NCBI GenBank assembly: GCA_900754475.1
Contig: CAAECY010000046.1
Location: 1 to 64,000 of the forward strand
Length of the DNA stretch: 64,000 bases
Direction: 5' to 3'
From: an uncultured Sutterella sp.
Lineage (GTDB): Bacteria; Pseudomonadota; Gammaproteobacteria; Burkholderiales; Burkholderiaceae_F
Both the position numbers and the translations under genes were made by a program. The notes beneath the pieces were generated by a model. It was not told where the DNA came from and searched no databases. It saw nothing but the letters and a program-made list of their open reading frames with translations. This document shows, in pieces, positions 42,713 to 51,679 of this stretch; within the stretch, counting starts at the first letter, position 1; each line of letters opens with the position of its first letter.

Positions 42713-42790
42713 AAAGGACGATGCGCTCCTTCACGAGAGCGCCGAGAATTCGAAAAAAGCCGTCGGCCGCGTGCCGACGACTTTTCGATT

Positions 42791-43333
42791 TTAGTATTCG
42801 CAGGGCATCAGCCGAGGGTTCGTGCCGCCCATATAGGCCATCAGACCCTGAAGCGCGACGATGCCCGCCGCCTGGCGCACCGTTTCGCGCGAGCCCGGCA
42901 CGTGAATCGTGCGCGCCACGGTGACGATGTCCCCGTCGGGCGTAAGTTCCCCCCAACCGATGCACACCGTGCCGACGGGCTTCTCGGGCGTGCCCCCCGA
43001 CGGACCCGCCACCCCCGTGAGCGCCACCGCGAGGGTGGCGCGCGAGCGTGCGAGGGCGCCTCGCGCCATCGCCTTCGCGACGGCTTCGGACACGACGCCT
43101 TCGCGCTCGATCACCTCCGGATCCACGTCGAGCAATTCCGTCTTCGACGGCGTCGCGTACGTCACGAACCCCCGGTCGAACCAGGCCGAAGAACCCGCGA
43201 CCGACGTGATCGCCGCCGAGACGAGGCCTCCCGTCAGACTTTCCGCCGTGACGATCACGTGGCGGTGTTCCGCGGCGATCGACCCCAAGAGCGACGCGGC
43301 GAGTTCGAGCTGTTGCATGAGCGGTGCGGGCAT
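42791..43333 (-). CDS. pncC: CinA C-terminal-type nicotinamide-nucleotide amidase
   Basis: Deamidates NMN to nicotinate mononucleotide in the pyridine nucleotide cycle. 180 aa, the stand-alone CinA C-terminal domain. It has TAESLTGGLVSAAITSVAGSS, FVTYATPSKTELL, AVALTGVAGPSGGTPEKPVG and an alpha-helical end. The ATG at 43333 has AAGGAGGT four bases upstream. It lies between the CorC-family gene and pgpA. Confidence 0.93.
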   Translation of the reverse strand: MPAPLMQQLELAASLLGSIAAEHRHVIVTAESLTGGLVSAAITSVAGSSAWFDRGFVTYATPSKTELLDVDPEVIEREGVVSEAVAKAMARGALARSRATLAVALTGVAGPSGGTPEKPVGTVCIGWGELTPDGDIVTVARTIHVPGSRETVRQAAGIVALQGLMAYMGGTNPRLMPCEY

Positions 43334-43420
43334 GACGACCTCCTTAGTCGGCAAATAACACGTAACCACTTGTTATCTACGAAATATCTCGGCTTATCCG
43401 TCCGTGCGGTTCGCGCACCC

Positions 43421-43948
43421 TCAGGGCCAGAGGCCCGCGAGTTCCGCGACGACGCGAATCATTCCCCAGGCGTAAAGCGCCGCGAAAAGATCGTCGATCA
43501 TGACGCCCCAGCCGTTTTTGAGCTTTTCGTCGAGGACCGACACGGGCCAGAGTTTGACGATGTCAAAGACCCGGAAGGCCGCAAAGGCAGCCGCCCACCA
43601 CGCAAGGCCCGCCGGCAGAAACGCCGCCACAAGCCACACGGCCACCACCTCGTCGATCACGACGCCGCCGTGATCTTCAACCCCCAGGTGCTCGGCCGTG
43701 ACGTCCGCGGCCCAAGCGCCCGCTACGGTGAGAATAGCCGCGAGCACCACCCAACCGAGGGTCGACACCCACGGGGAGAGAATCGCGAAGACGAGAATGC
43801 CCGCGAGCGTTCCCCAGGTGCCCGGGGCCGGGCGCATCGCGCCCGCTCCGAAAAAGGTCGCGAGGACGTGCGCCGGGTGCGACCAGGCAAAACGCCACGT
43901 GAGGCGCACGCGTTGTGCGGGATTCTCGGAACTGTATTTTTTGAGCAT
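43421..43948 (-). CDS. pgpA: Phosphatidylglycerophosphatase A
   Basis: Inner-membrane phosphatase that makes phosphatidylglycerol from its phosphate. 175 aa. The family motif FGAGAMRPAPGTWGTLAG is near the N-terminus, EDHGGVVIDEVVAVWL contains the acidic active-site cluster, and FRVFDIVKLWPV and NGWGVMIDDLFAAL follow. AAGGAG precedes the ATG. It lies 39 bases after thiL, the common thiL-pgpA-cinA order. Confidence 0.95.
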   Translation of the reverse strand: MLKKYSSENPAQRVRLTWRFAWSHPAHVLATFFGAGAMRPAPGTWGTLAGILVFAILSPWVSTLGWVVLAAILTVAGAWAADVTAEHLGVEDHGGVVIDEVVAVWLVAAFLPAGLAWWAAAFAAFRVFDIVKLWPVSVLDEKLKNGWGVMIDDLFAALYAWGMIRVVAELAGLWP

Positions 43949-43987
43949 GTCACTCCTTCGGTGGAAAAGGGGTTTCGGGCGCCCGAG

Positions 43988-44986
43988 TCACTTTTCGGCG
44001 AAATGATCGAACCCCGCTTTCGGGAGTTCGACGGGGAGACCCCCGGCGGTGCGCACGACGACGCGCCCTTCGGCCCTCGGCGTCACGCGCCCGATGCGGG
44101 TGACGGGCGTCCCCGTCAGAACGCCCGCCTCAAGCACGGCGTCGCGCTTTTCGGGCGACGCCGTAAAGACGAGCTCGTAGTCGTCCCCGCCCGTCAAGGC
44201 CGCTTCGTGCTGCCGCGCGATCGTCATCGAGCGCAGCGCCGTCGAAACAGGCACCGCTTCCCAGTCGATTTCGGCCGAGACGCCCGAGCGCTCGAGAATG
44301 TGCCCGAGGTCCGCAAGGAGCCCGTCCGACACGTCGGCCGCCGCACTCGCACGACGCAGAAGCGCTTCGCCGAGGGCGTTCCTCGGGGTCGGGCGATCCA
44401 TGCGCGCCAAAACCGCGTCGACCGCATCGGGCATCAGATCCCATTCGCCCCAACGGTATTTGAGCGCCGCGTAGGCGTCCCCCACCGTGCCCGAAACCCA
44501 AACGTCGTCGCCCGGGGTCGCGCCCGAGCGCGTGAGACCGAGCCCCGCGGGGAGTTCCCCCATGGCCGTGATACTGATCGTCACGGGCGCGCGCGTCCCC
44601 TTCACTTCGGCCGTGCGCGTCGTGTCGCCCCCGAGAAGGGCGCACCCCGACTGCTCTGCAAGGCGCATGAGGCCGCGCGAGAAATCGGCCAGCCACCCGT
44701 CGTCGCGACGCGGCAGCCCGATCGAAAGGAAAAAGGCGCGCGGCACGGCGCCCGCAGCCGCAAGGTCCGAAAGATTCACGGCAAGCGCCTTGTAGCCCAC
44801 GTCCTCCGGGTCCGCGTCGGGCAGAAAGTGCGTGCCCAACGCCATCATGTCGCACGTCACCGCGAGGCGTCCCGCCCCGGTGTCGATGATCGCGCAGTCG
44901 TCGCCCACGCCGCGACTGCGCCAAGCTCCGAAGGCTTCGTGCGTGAAATAACGCTCGATGATTTGGAATTCGCCGCCCTGAGGCAT
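43988..44986 (-). CDS. thiL: Thiamine-monophosphate kinase
   Basis: Phosphorylates thiamine monophosphate to the active pyrophosphate. 332 aa from the ATG at 44986 (AAGGAGA upstream). It begins GEFQIIERYF and has the metal-binding GVGDDCAII, VNLSDLAAAGAVPRAFFLS, LLGGDTTR and DVSDGLLADLGHI. A terminator at 45098-45130 separates it from nusB, so it probably has its own promoter. Confidence 0.96.
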   Translation of the reverse strand: MPQGGEFQIIERYFTHEAFGAWRSRGVGDDCAIIDTGAGRLAVTCDMMALGTHFLPDADPEDVGYKALAVNLSDLAAAGAVPRAFFLSIGLPRRDDGWLADFSRGLMRLAEQSGCALLGGDTTRTAEVKGTRAPVTISITAMGELPAGLGLTRSGATPGDDVWVSGTVGDAYAALKYRWGEWDLMPDAVDAVLARMDRPTPRNALGEALLRRASAAADVSDGLLADLGHILERSGVSAEIDWEAVPVSTALRSMTIARQHEAALTGGDDYELVFTASPEKRDAVLEAGVLTGTPVTRIGRVTPRAEGRVVVRTAGGLPVELPKAGFDHFAEK

Positions 44987-45097
44987 GGTTTTCTCCTTGT
45001 TCGAATCGTGCGGGGGACCGTGCGTCCCCGCGTTTCGGGTGAAGTCTAGCGCCCGGGCGGCCCCTTGGGGTTCAGGGGAAAGCACGACGCGCGATCG

Positions 45098-45130
45098 AAA
45101 AAAGGCCGCTCCGAAGAGCGGCCCTTTTTG
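45098..45130 (-). terminator. Terminator after nusB
   Basis: GGCCGCTC and GAGCGGCC around TTCG, followed on the minus strand by TTTTTTCG. It ends the ribH-nusB unit. Confidence 0.88.
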
Positions 45131-45195
45131 CCGATGAGTCGATCAATCCATCGATCGGCCGATTGCTGCCGGCACGAGGCGCGGCGTCGAAAGCC

Positions 45196-45696
45196 TTACT
45201 TGGCGGCTTCGGCGCACTCCTCGGCGCGCACGTCGCGGGCGACGTGTTCGAGCACGGCGTTCGTGAAGCGGTAGCCGCTCCCGAATTCCTTCGCGAGTTC
45301 GATCGACTCGTTGAGCACCACGCGCCAGGGCGTCTGCGGACAGTGCATGAGCTCGTACGTCCCGACGTAAAGAATCGCGTGTTCGACCATCGAAACGCGC
45401 TTCATGTCACGGTCGACGAACTTCGCAAACTCTTCCTGCACCGACTGAGCGTTGGCGATCACGCCCGAGAGCAGTTCGCGGAAGAGCTCGCGGTCGCAGT
45501 GCGCGAAGTCGCTCGGACGGATGTCGCACGCTTCGAGCTGTTCGCCCTCGTCGTGCATGAGCCCTTCGAGATTCGCTTCGATGGTCGCGAAACGAAGTTC
45601 CTGGTCCGAGAGCCACTGGTAGAGACCGAGCAGCGCGAAGACGCGGGCGAGGTGTCGACCGGAGCGGGACTTGCGATGAGCCTTCTCTTGCGTCAT
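45196..45696 (-). CDS. nusB: Transcription antitermination factor NusB
   Basis: Binds BoxA RNA with NusE (S10) to promote rRNA antitermination. 166 aa, all helical. The start KSRSGRHLARVFALLGLYQWL, the middle DRELFRELLSGVIANAQ and the end VVLNESIELAKEFGSGYRFTNAVL are typical. It follows ribH by 3 bases. Confidence 0.95.
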   Translation of the reverse strand: MTQEKAHRKSRSGRHLARVFALLGLYQWLSDQELRFATIEANLEGLMHDEGEQLEACDIRPSDFAHCDRELFRELLSGVIANAQSVQEEFAKFVDRDMKRVSMVEHAILYVGTYELMHCPQTPWRVVLNESIELAKEFGSGYRFTNAVLEHVARDVRAEECAEAAK

Positions 45697-45699
45697 CCC

Positions 45700-46191
45700 T
45701 TATTCCTCGTCGTCCGATTCGTCGCACTCGACCGCCACGAATTCCTTCGCGAGGTTGGCCATTTCAACGGCGCAACGGGCGCAGTCGCGGCCCTTCATGT
45801 CGATGCGTTCTTCGCACTGTTCGTCGTTTTCGGTCGTGAGCACGCCGTTGGCGATCGGGATGCCGTAGTCGAGCGAGATGCGGGTGATGCCGGCGCCCGA
45901 CTCGTTCGAGACGAGTTCGAAGTGGTAGGTTTCGCCGCGGATGACCGCACCGAGAGCGATCAGCGCGTCGTATTCGCCCGTGCCTGCGAGCTTCTGCAGG
46001 GCGAACGGGATTTCAAGAGCACCCGGAACGGAGATCTTCGTGACGTCTTCGTCCACGACGCCGAGCTTGCGCAGTTCGTCCATGCAGGCTTCAAATTCGC
46101 CGCGGCCGGCGTACTCGTTGAAGCGCGCCACCACGATACCGATGCGAAGCTCCGCCCCTTCAAAGGACGTGGGAACAATATCAACAGCCAT
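45700..46191 (-). CDS. ribH: 6,7-dimethyl-8-ribityllumazine synthase
   Basis: Penultimate step of riboflavin synthesis. 163 aa from the ATG at 46191, which has TTGGAG before it. It has [46 protein letters not shown] and [14 protein letters not shown]. The tail is acidic (ECDESDDEE). It starts its own unit: a terminator separates it from ribE, and ribBA, which commonly sits here in relatives, is absent. Confidence 0.97.
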   Translation of the reverse strand: MAVDIVPTSFEGAELRIGIVVARFNEYAGRGEFEACMDELRKLGVVDEDVTKISVPGALEIPFALQKLAGTGEYDALIALGAVIRGETYHFELVSNESGAGITRISLDYGIPIANGVLTTENDEQCEERIDMKGRDCARCAVEMANLAKEFVAVECDESDDEE

Positions 46192-46342
46192 TTTGGTCTC
46201 CAAGAGTGACCCCGGACGGGGTCGGGAGAAGGAAATCTAAGAAACATCGTGCGGACGAAAGCGCCGCACGGAATCGTCGTATTTTACATCGGTCGCACCG
46301 TCGGGGCCCTTCCTGCGGGCGCTCGAAACGAGGAACGCCGAC

Positions 46343-46381
46343 AAAAAAGACGGGTCGGGTTCTCAAACCCGACCCGAGTCT
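46343..46381 (-). terminator. Terminator after ribE
   Basis: On the minus strand ACTCGGGTCGGGTT...AACCCGACCCGTCTTTTTTG. It closes the nrdR-ribD-ribE unit before ribH. Confidence 0.92.
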
Positions 46382-46419
46382 TCGCTTCGGGGGCCGCGCG
46401 AGCCCCCGTGCCGGAAGGA

Positions 46420-47037
46420 TCAGAAGAGCGAATCTTCGTCCTTCAGGGCCATCATGCGCTCGACGTAGCGGGCGATGGTGTCGATTTCGAGGTTGACGTA
46501 GCTCTGCGCCTTGAGGTTCTTGAGCGTCGTCACTTCGACCGTGTGCGGGATGAGGTTGATCGAGACGAGCGTGTCGAGCGCCGTGTCTTCGACCGAATTG
46601 ATCGTGAGCGAAACGCCGTTCACCGTGATCGAGCCCTTGTAGGCGAGATAGGGCGAGAGCTTGCGCGGCGCGCGGATGACGAGCTTCCAGGATTCGGCGA
46701 TGGGTTCCATCGACTCGACCTGACCGACGCCGTCGACGTGGCCCGAAACGAGGTGACCGTCGACGCGGTCGCCGAGGCGCATGGCCTTTTCAAGGTTCAC
46801 TTCGCCGAACGTGTCGAGACCCGTCGTCTTCGAGAGGCTTTCGGCCGACACGTCCACCTTGAATTCGCGGTCCGTCTTGTCGACCACCGTCATGCAGGCA
46901 CCGTTCACGGCGATCGAGTCGCCGATCTTCACGTCCTCGAGGCCGAGGTCGGGCGCCAGAATCGTGAGACGCACGCCGTTGCCGAGCTTCTCGGGTTCGC
47001 GAACCTTGCCGATGGCCTGAATAATGCCGGTAAACAT
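46420..47037 (-). CDS. ribE: Riboflavin synthase alpha subunit
   Basis: Dismutates two 6,7-dimethyl-8-ribityllumazine molecules to riboflavin. 205 aa with two similar halves: MFTGIIQAIGKV...SIAVNGACMTV and GHVDGVGQVESM...SITVNGVSLTI. It lies 3 bases after ribD. Symbol usage varies (ribE or ribC). Confidence 0.96.
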   Translation of the reverse strand: MFTGIIQAIGKVREPEKLGNGVRLTILAPDLGLEDVKIGDSIAVNGACMTVVDKTDREFKVDVSAESLSKTTGLDTFGEVNLEKAMRLGDRVDGHLVSGHVDGVGQVESMEPIAESWKLVIRAPRKLSPYLAYKGSITVNGVSLTINSVEDTALDTLVSINLIPHTVEVTTLKNLKAQSYVNLEIDTIARYVERMMALKDEDSLF

Positions 47038-47040
47038 CGT

Positions 47041-48246
47041 TTAGTTTCTCCTACAAATAATGCGAATGTCGCCGCCCAGGGGAGCGGTCTCGCGCACGCG
47101 CCAGCGCGGCGCCGCCCCGGGACTCGCGGGCGGCGAAAGACGCAGGGGCGAGAGCCCCGCGCCGAAAACACAGGGCGCCACGTACCAAAGCAGTTCGTCG
47201 ACGAGGTCGGCCGAGAGAAGCGCGCCCGAAAGCCCCGCTCCCGCTTCGACGTGAACCTCGTTCACCTCGCGTTTGGCCAATTCTATAAGCAAACGCCCGA
47301 GGTCCACGTACCCCGCGCGCTCGGCGTCGTCGAGAACGATCACTTCGGCGCCTGCGGCTTCCAGGGCCGCGCGACGTTCGACGTGCGAGGCGCCTTCGCT
47401 CGTCGTGACGATGAGAACCCGGCCGCCCGGCGTCGTAAGAAGTTTCGCTCCCGCCGGCGTTTCGAGGTGCCGGTCGACGACGACGCGCAGGGGCTGCCGC
47501 ACCGCGGTTTCGCCCGCGAGGCGCACGTTCATTTGCGGGTCGTCCGCAAGCACCGTACCGATTCCCGTGAGAATCGCACCCGCCACGGCACGCCACGCGT
47601 GCCCGTCGGCGCGCGCCGCTTCGCCCGTGATCCACTGCGAGCGCCCGTCGGGAAGCGCAATGAAGCCGTCCAACGTGGTGGCGGCCTTGAGCCGCACCCA
47701 GGGCGTGCCGCGCGTCATGCGGGTCATGAAGCCCAGATTCGTTTCGTAGGCTTCGTCGGAAAGGACGCCGAACGTCACCGCAATGCCCGCTTCTTCGAGC
47801 ATGCGCAGACCGCGCCCGGCCACCTTGGGATTGGGGTCGCCCGTCGCCACCACGACGCGGGCCGCACGGTGTTCGATCAACGCCAGCGCGCACGGGGGCG
47901 TTCTGCCGTAGTGCGAGCAGGGTTCGAGCGTCACGTAGACGGTTGCGCCTTCAACGGTTTCGCCGCGCGCTTCGACGTCGCGCATCGCCATGACTTCGGC
48001 ATGCGGCCCGCCCGTTTGCTGCGTGAACCCCGCGCCGAGCAGTCGCCCGTCGCGCACGACGACCGCGCCCACCGACGGGTTGGGGGGCGAGATGCGCTTG
48101 GCTTTTTGCGCTTCGGCGAGCGCCAGGCGCATCCAGCGGACGTCTTCTTCGGTGAATTCTTTCGAAAAGCCGTCGTAACCCGACGGCTTACGGTCGACGG
48201 ACTCGTCCGAGACCGTCGCATCGCTCTTGCCGCACGTCGCACACAT
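47041..48246 (-). CDS. ribD: Bifunctional riboflavin deaminase/reductase RibD
   Basis: Two consecutive steps of riboflavin synthesis. 401 aa. The deaminase domain (about residues 36-180) has PPNPSVGAVVV, the zinc ligands GPHAEVMAM and EPCSHYGRTPPC. The reductase domain follows with LDGFIALPDGRSQWITG and LTGIGTVLADDPQMNVR. The first 35 or so residues are extra and include CATC near the N-terminus; an ATG at residue 39 (MRLALAEA) is an alternative start. It lies 3 bases after nrdR. Confidence 0.94.
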   Translation of the reverse strand: MCATCGKSDATVSDESVDRKPSGYDGFSKEFTEEDVRWMRLALAEAQKAKRISPPNPSVGAVVVRDGRLLGAGFTQQTGGPHAEVMAMRDVEARGETVEGATVYVTLEPCSHYGRTPPCALALIEHRAARVVVATGDPNPKVAGRGLRMLEEAGIAVTFGVLSDEAYETNLGFMTRMTRGTPWVRLKAATTLDGFIALPDGRSQWITGEAARADGHAWRAVAGAILTGIGTVLADDPQMNVRLAGETAVRQPLRVVVDRHLETPAGAKLLTTPGGRVLIVTTSEGASHVERRAALEAAGAEVIVLDDAERAGYVDLGRLLIELAKREVNEVHVEAGAGLSGALLSADLVDELLWYVAPCVFGAGLSPLRLSPPASPGAAPRWRVRETAPLGGDIRIICRRN

Positions 48247-48249
48247 CGC

Positions 48250-48822
48250 TTACTTCACCCCGCGCGTGAGGCCCGTGGAACGGTCAGCCTTCGCAAGCGC
48301 CGCTTCGCCCGCTTCGTCGATCAGGGGTTCCGCGACTTCGCCCGCTTTTTCCGCTTCTTCGGCCTGCTGACGTTCCGCAACCGCGCGATGAATCATTTCA
48401 ACGAAGCTCTCGGGGTCGTTCACGTTGAAGTACACCGACGCGAAGCGAATGTAGGCGATGATGTCGAGGCGCTTCAGCGCGTCGAGGACGAGCTCCCCGA
48501 TGCGGCTCGCGCGGACTTCGCGCTCGCCCGTCAGAACGAGCACGCGTTCGATCTGGTCGACCGCTTCTTCGATGCGATCGGGCGAGACCGGGCGTTTGCG
48601 CAGAGCGAGCGCCATCGAGGCGCAGAGCTTCTTGCGGTCGTACTCCATGCGGGCGCCGCCCTTCTTGACGACGTACGGCATCGAAAAGGAAACGCGCTCG
48701 AACGTCGTAAAGCGTTTGCCGCATTTGGAGCATTGACGCCGACGCCGAATCACGGCTCCGGCGTCCGGAGCACGGGAATCGATCACGTTCGTGCTCGAGT
48801 GAAGACAGAAGGGACAACGCAT
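48250..48822 (-). CDS. nrdR: Transcriptional repressor NrdR
   Basis: Zinc-ribbon and ATP-cone repressor of ribonucleotide reductase genes. 190 aa from the ATG at 48822 (AGGAG upstream). The ribbon is MRCPFC...RRRRQCSKCGKRFTTFE, and the ATP-cone has VVKKGGARMEYDRKKL. The last 40 or so residues (AEEAEKAGEVAEPLIDEAGEAALAKADRS) are an Ala/Glu-rich extension beyond the usual 150 aa. It heads the nrdR-ribD-ribE unit, with 3-base gaps. Confidence 0.95.
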   Translation of the reverse strand: MRCPFCLHSSTNVIDSRAPDAGAVIRRRRQCSKCGKRFTTFERVSFSMPYVVKKGGARMEYDRKKLCASMALALRKRPVSPDRIEEAVDQIERVLVLTGEREVRASRIGELVLDALKRLDIIAYIRFASVYFNVNDPESFVEMIHRAVAERQQAEEAEKAGEVAEPLIDEAGEAALAKADRSTGLTRGVK

Positions 48823-48959
48823 GGGAAGGCTCCTGAGGTTGAGGGGGCGGAGAAAGTTTAGCGCATCGCCCCCGTCAAATACCACGGGTGGTGCGCGGAC
48901 GGGGTGAAAACCCCAAAATTAGGATGGGTTGTGCCTCGAAACCCGTCCCCCGAATGCGA

Positions 48960-48998
48960 CCGAAGCGCGTGCGAACGGAGTTCGCAAACGCGCTTCGG
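48960..48998. repeat. Long two-tier hairpin between glyA and nrdR
   Basis: CCGAAGCGCGT pairs with ACGCGCTTCGG, enclosing a second stem GCGAAC-GGA-GTTCGC. There is no T run on either side. It could end or stabilise the glyA transcript. The rest of the 273-base gap shows only a small GGGGTGAAAACCCC hairpin. Confidence 0.55.
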
Positions 48999-49095
48999 TA
49001 GGGGGTTTCGGCCTCGTCGGGCGCTTTCGGAGGCTTGCAATCACGCTCCCTCAAGCGTCCTTACGAGACTCGTAGCAACTCGCAGGAGGCGCCCG

Positions 49096-50358
49096 TCAGA
49101 CCGGCACGCCGTAGACGGGATGCGCGGCGGTGAGCTTCGCGACTTCCGCGCGCACGCGCTCGAGAACGGCTTCGTCTTCGGGCGCTTCGAGAAGGTCGAC
49201 GATCAGGTTGCCCGTCTTGCGCACCTCTTCGGGCCCGAAGCCGCGCGTCGTCATGGCGGGCGTGCCGAGGCGGATGCCCGAGGTGACGAAGGGCTTTTCC
49301 GGGTCGTTCGGAATGGCGTTCTTGTTGACCGTGATGTGCGCGGCGTTGAGGAGCGTTTCGGCGGCTTTGCCGGTAATGCCGAGCGGGCGCAGGTCGACGA
49401 GCATCACGTGGCTTTCCGTGCGGCCCGAGACGATGCGCAGACCCCGCGCGACGAGCGTTTCCGCGAGCACGCGGGCGTTTTCGACGACGGCCGCCTGGTA
49501 GCTGCGGAATTCGGGCGTGAGCGCTTCGCCGAGCGCCACGGCCTTCGCGGCGATGACGTGCATGAGGGGGCCGCCCTGCGTGCCCGGGAAGACGGCGGAG
49601 TTGATTTTCTTTTCAAGCTCGGGACGCATGAAGATCATGCCCCCGCGCGGGCCGCGCAGCGTCTTGTGCGTGGTCGTCGTCACGATGTCGGCGTGACCGA
49701 AGGGCGTGGGATAAACCCCGGCCGCGACGAGCCCCGCGTAGTGGGCCATGTCCACCATGAGGAGCGCCCCCACGGAGTGCGCGATCTCGGCGAAGCGCTT
49801 GAAGTCGATCCTGAGCGAATACGCGGACGCCCCCGCCACGATGAGCTTGGGCTTTTCTTCCCGCGCAAGGCGCTCGAGCGCGTCGTAGTCGATCGCTTCG
49901 TCGGCGCCGAGCCCGTAGGGAACGGCGCGGTAGTAGCGGCCCGAGAGGTTGAGGTGCATCCCGTGCGTGAGGTGGCCGCCTTCGGCAAGCGACAGACCCA
50001 GAATCGTGTCGCCCGGCTCGAGGAGCCCGAAATAGACGGCGGCATTGGCCTGTGCGCCCGAGTGCGGCTGCACGTTCACGGCCATTTCGACGCCCGCGGG
50101 CTCGCAAAAGAGGCGCTTCGCGCGTTCGATCGCGATCTTTTCGACTTCGTCGACGTATTCGCAGCCGCCGTAGTAGCGCTTCCCGGGGTAGCCTTCCGCG
50201 TACTTGTTCGTGAGCACGCTCCCCTGAGCGCGCATCACGGCGGGCGAAGCGTAGTTTTCGCTCGCGATGAGTTCGATGTGATCTTCCTGACGGCGTCGTT
50301 CCGCCTCGATCCACTGCCAGACTTCGGCGTCTTCGTTTTCCAGCGACGTCTTGAACAT
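49096..50358 (-). CDS. glyA: Serine hydroxymethyltransferase
   Basis: PLP enzyme that interconverts serine and glycine and supplies one-carbon units. 420 aa from the ATG at 50358. It has [63 protein letters not shown] and the lysine-bearing [17 protein letters not shown]. An ATG three codons upstream is closer to GGAAAGG than is ideal, so the second ATG is preferred. Confidence 0.97.
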   Translation of the reverse strand: MFKTSLENEDAEVWQWIEAERRRQEDHIELIASENYASPAVMRAQGSVLTNKYAEGYPGKRYYGGCEYVDEVEKIAIERAKRLFCEPAGVEMAVNVQPHSGAQANAAVYFGLLEPGDTILGLSLAEGGHLTHGMHLNLSGRYYRAVPYGLGADEAIDYDALERLAREEKPKLIVAGASAYSLRIDFKRFAEIAHSVGALLMVDMAHYAGLVAAGVYPTPFGHADIVTTTTHKTLRGPRGGMIFMRPELEKKINSAVFPGTQGGPLMHVIAAKAVALGEALTPEFRSYQAAVVENARVLAETLVARGLRIVSGRTESHVMLVDLRPLGITGKAAETLLNAAHITVNKNAIPNDPEKPFVTSGIRLGTPAMTTRGFGPEEVRKTGNLIVDLLEAPEDEAVLERVRAEVAKLTAAHPVYGVPV

Positions 50359-50407
50359 GGGAGTCATCCTTTCCCGAGAGCCTCGGGGAAAAAGTTGGAA
50401 TGGAAAA

Positions 50408-51016
50408 TCAATGCGTCCCGGCGCGTTCGGCCAGGCGCGGGTTGAGCGAATAGAAGCCCTGCAGTTCCGAGCACGCGAGCACGTGCCCCTTCATCGCTTC
50501 GGCAACGTCGCTCCACGTGAAGACTTCGGGCAACTGAAGCTCGGCGTCGAGCGCCGCCACGATCCAGCGGTAGACGTGGTGACGCGAGTCGATCCCCGGA
50601 GGGCAGGGGCCGTCGTAGCCCGTACCGACCGCACCCGGTTCGACGGGGTTCCCCCGGCTGTAGTCGTTGACGCCCGCAAGGCCGAAGCCCGGCGCGAGTT
50701 TCGAATCGTTCGAAAGCGCCCCTTCGGCGATTTCCGTCACCTCGGCGGGCACGTTCGCCTGCACCCAATGGACGAACCGGCGACGCGGCTGCCAGGCGGG
50801 GAGTTCCCCGTCGACGAGGTCGCCGAAATCGGTCGGCACGTCGTCGTCGAGGCACGCCACGACGTAGGCGCGCGTTCCCTCGGGAACCTTCGACCAGGCG
50901 AGGTGCGGATTGAGGTTGTCCGACGGGACGGTTTCGCCCGATTCCCCGAGGCGCCCGTAGGCGCAACGTTCGGGAATGCGCCCGCCTTGAGCGAGCGTCT
51001 TCGAATAGAGTTCCAT
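50408..51016 (-). CDS. YbhB/YbcL-family (PEBP-like) protein
   Basis: 202 aa, phosphatidylethanolamine-binding fold, cytosolic by lack of a signal peptide. It has [24 protein letters not shown] with the acidic ligand-pocket residues, [11 protein letters not shown], and [19 protein letters not shown] (the GxxPP..H.Y signature). The biological role of bacterial members is not settled. GGAGG lies 6 bases before the ATG at 51016. Confidence 0.88.
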   Translation of the reverse strand: MELYSKTLAQGGRIPERCAYGRLGESGETVPSDNLNPHLAWSKVPEGTRAYVVACLDDDVPTDFGDLVDGELPAWQPRRRFVHWVQANVPAEVTEIAEGALSNDSKLAPGFGLAGVNDYSRGNPVEPGAVGTGYDGPCPPGIDSRHHVYRWIVAALDAELQLPEVFTWSDVAEAMKGHVLACSELQGFYSLNPRLAERAGTH

Positions 51017-51118
51017 GCAGGCCTCCAATGGTTGGTGAGGATCGCCTTTCAGTGTAGCGGCTCCGGAAGGAAACTCGACTACGCCGATCGTCCTAGGTCG
51101 GGCCGCAAAAGGACGAGA

Positions 51119-51155
51119 AGCGAAACGCCCCGAGTCCTTGCGGAATCGGGGCGTT
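51119..51155 (-). terminator. Terminator after dtd
   Basis: On the minus strand AACGCCCCGA...TCGGGGCGTTTCGCTTC. It separates dtd from the YbhB gene. Confidence 0.75.
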
Positions 51156-51225
51156 GCGTCGTGTGCTCGGGGCACGGGTACGGCGTACGAAGGCCGAAGG
51201 CCGAAAGCCGGGGCTTCGGGTGGGT

Positions 51226-51672
51226 TTACGGCGCCCGATAGTCGAGCAGGAACGTGGCGGGGCCGTCGTTGAGAAGCGACACCCGCATGTGTTCGCCGAA
51301 CTCACCCGTTTCGGTCTTCACGCCTTCGGCGCGCAGCGCTTCGACGTACGCGTCGAAGAGAGAGCGCGCTTCGTCGGGCGGGGCCGCGTTCGAGAAGCTC
51401 GGGCGATTGCCCGAAAGGCAGTCGGCCGCGAGCGTGAACTGGGAGACTGCAAGCACCGAGCCGCCCGTATCGAGGATCGAGCGGTTCATGCGGTCGTTTT
51501 CGTCGGAAAAGACGCGCAGCTTCGCGGTCTTGCGGGCCGCCTTGGCGACGAGCTCGGGCGTGTCGCCGGGCTCCGCACAGACGAGCGCGAGAAAGCCCCC
51601 GTCCGTGCGTCCGACGATGCGCTCCCGCACCTCGACCGACGCGAAGGTTACGCGTTGAAGTACGATCCGCAC
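51226..51672 (-). CDS. dtd: D-aminoacyl-tRNA deacylase
   Basis: Removes D-amino acids (and glycine from tRNA-Ala) mischarged on tRNAs. 148 aa. The family motifs SQFTLAAD and NDGPATFLLD are present, and it begins MRIVLQRVTFASVEV with a GTG start 7 bases after the tyrS stop. Its place directly after tyrS suits its role, since D-Tyr-tRNA is the classic substrate. Confidence 0.96.
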   Translation of the reverse strand: MRIVLQRVTFASVEVRERIVGRTDGGFLALVCAEPGDTPELVAKAARKTAKLRVFSDENDRMNRSILDTGGSVLAVSQFTLAADCLSGNRPSFSNAAPPDEARSLFDAYVEALRAEGVKTETGEFGEHMRVSLLNDGPATFLLDYRAP

Positions 51673-51679
51673 GGCGCTT

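Noticed and set aside
39983..45049. Stop-free plus-strand frame of 1688 codons
   Set aside because: It runs antisense to the DUF945, CorC-family, pncC, pgpA and thiL genes, all with recognised motifs. High GC and codon bias create stop-free antisense frames; the peptide shows no family pattern.
46204..46342. FMN riboswitch before ribH
   Set aside because: I could not find the conserved RFN core sequences in the gap on the minus strand.
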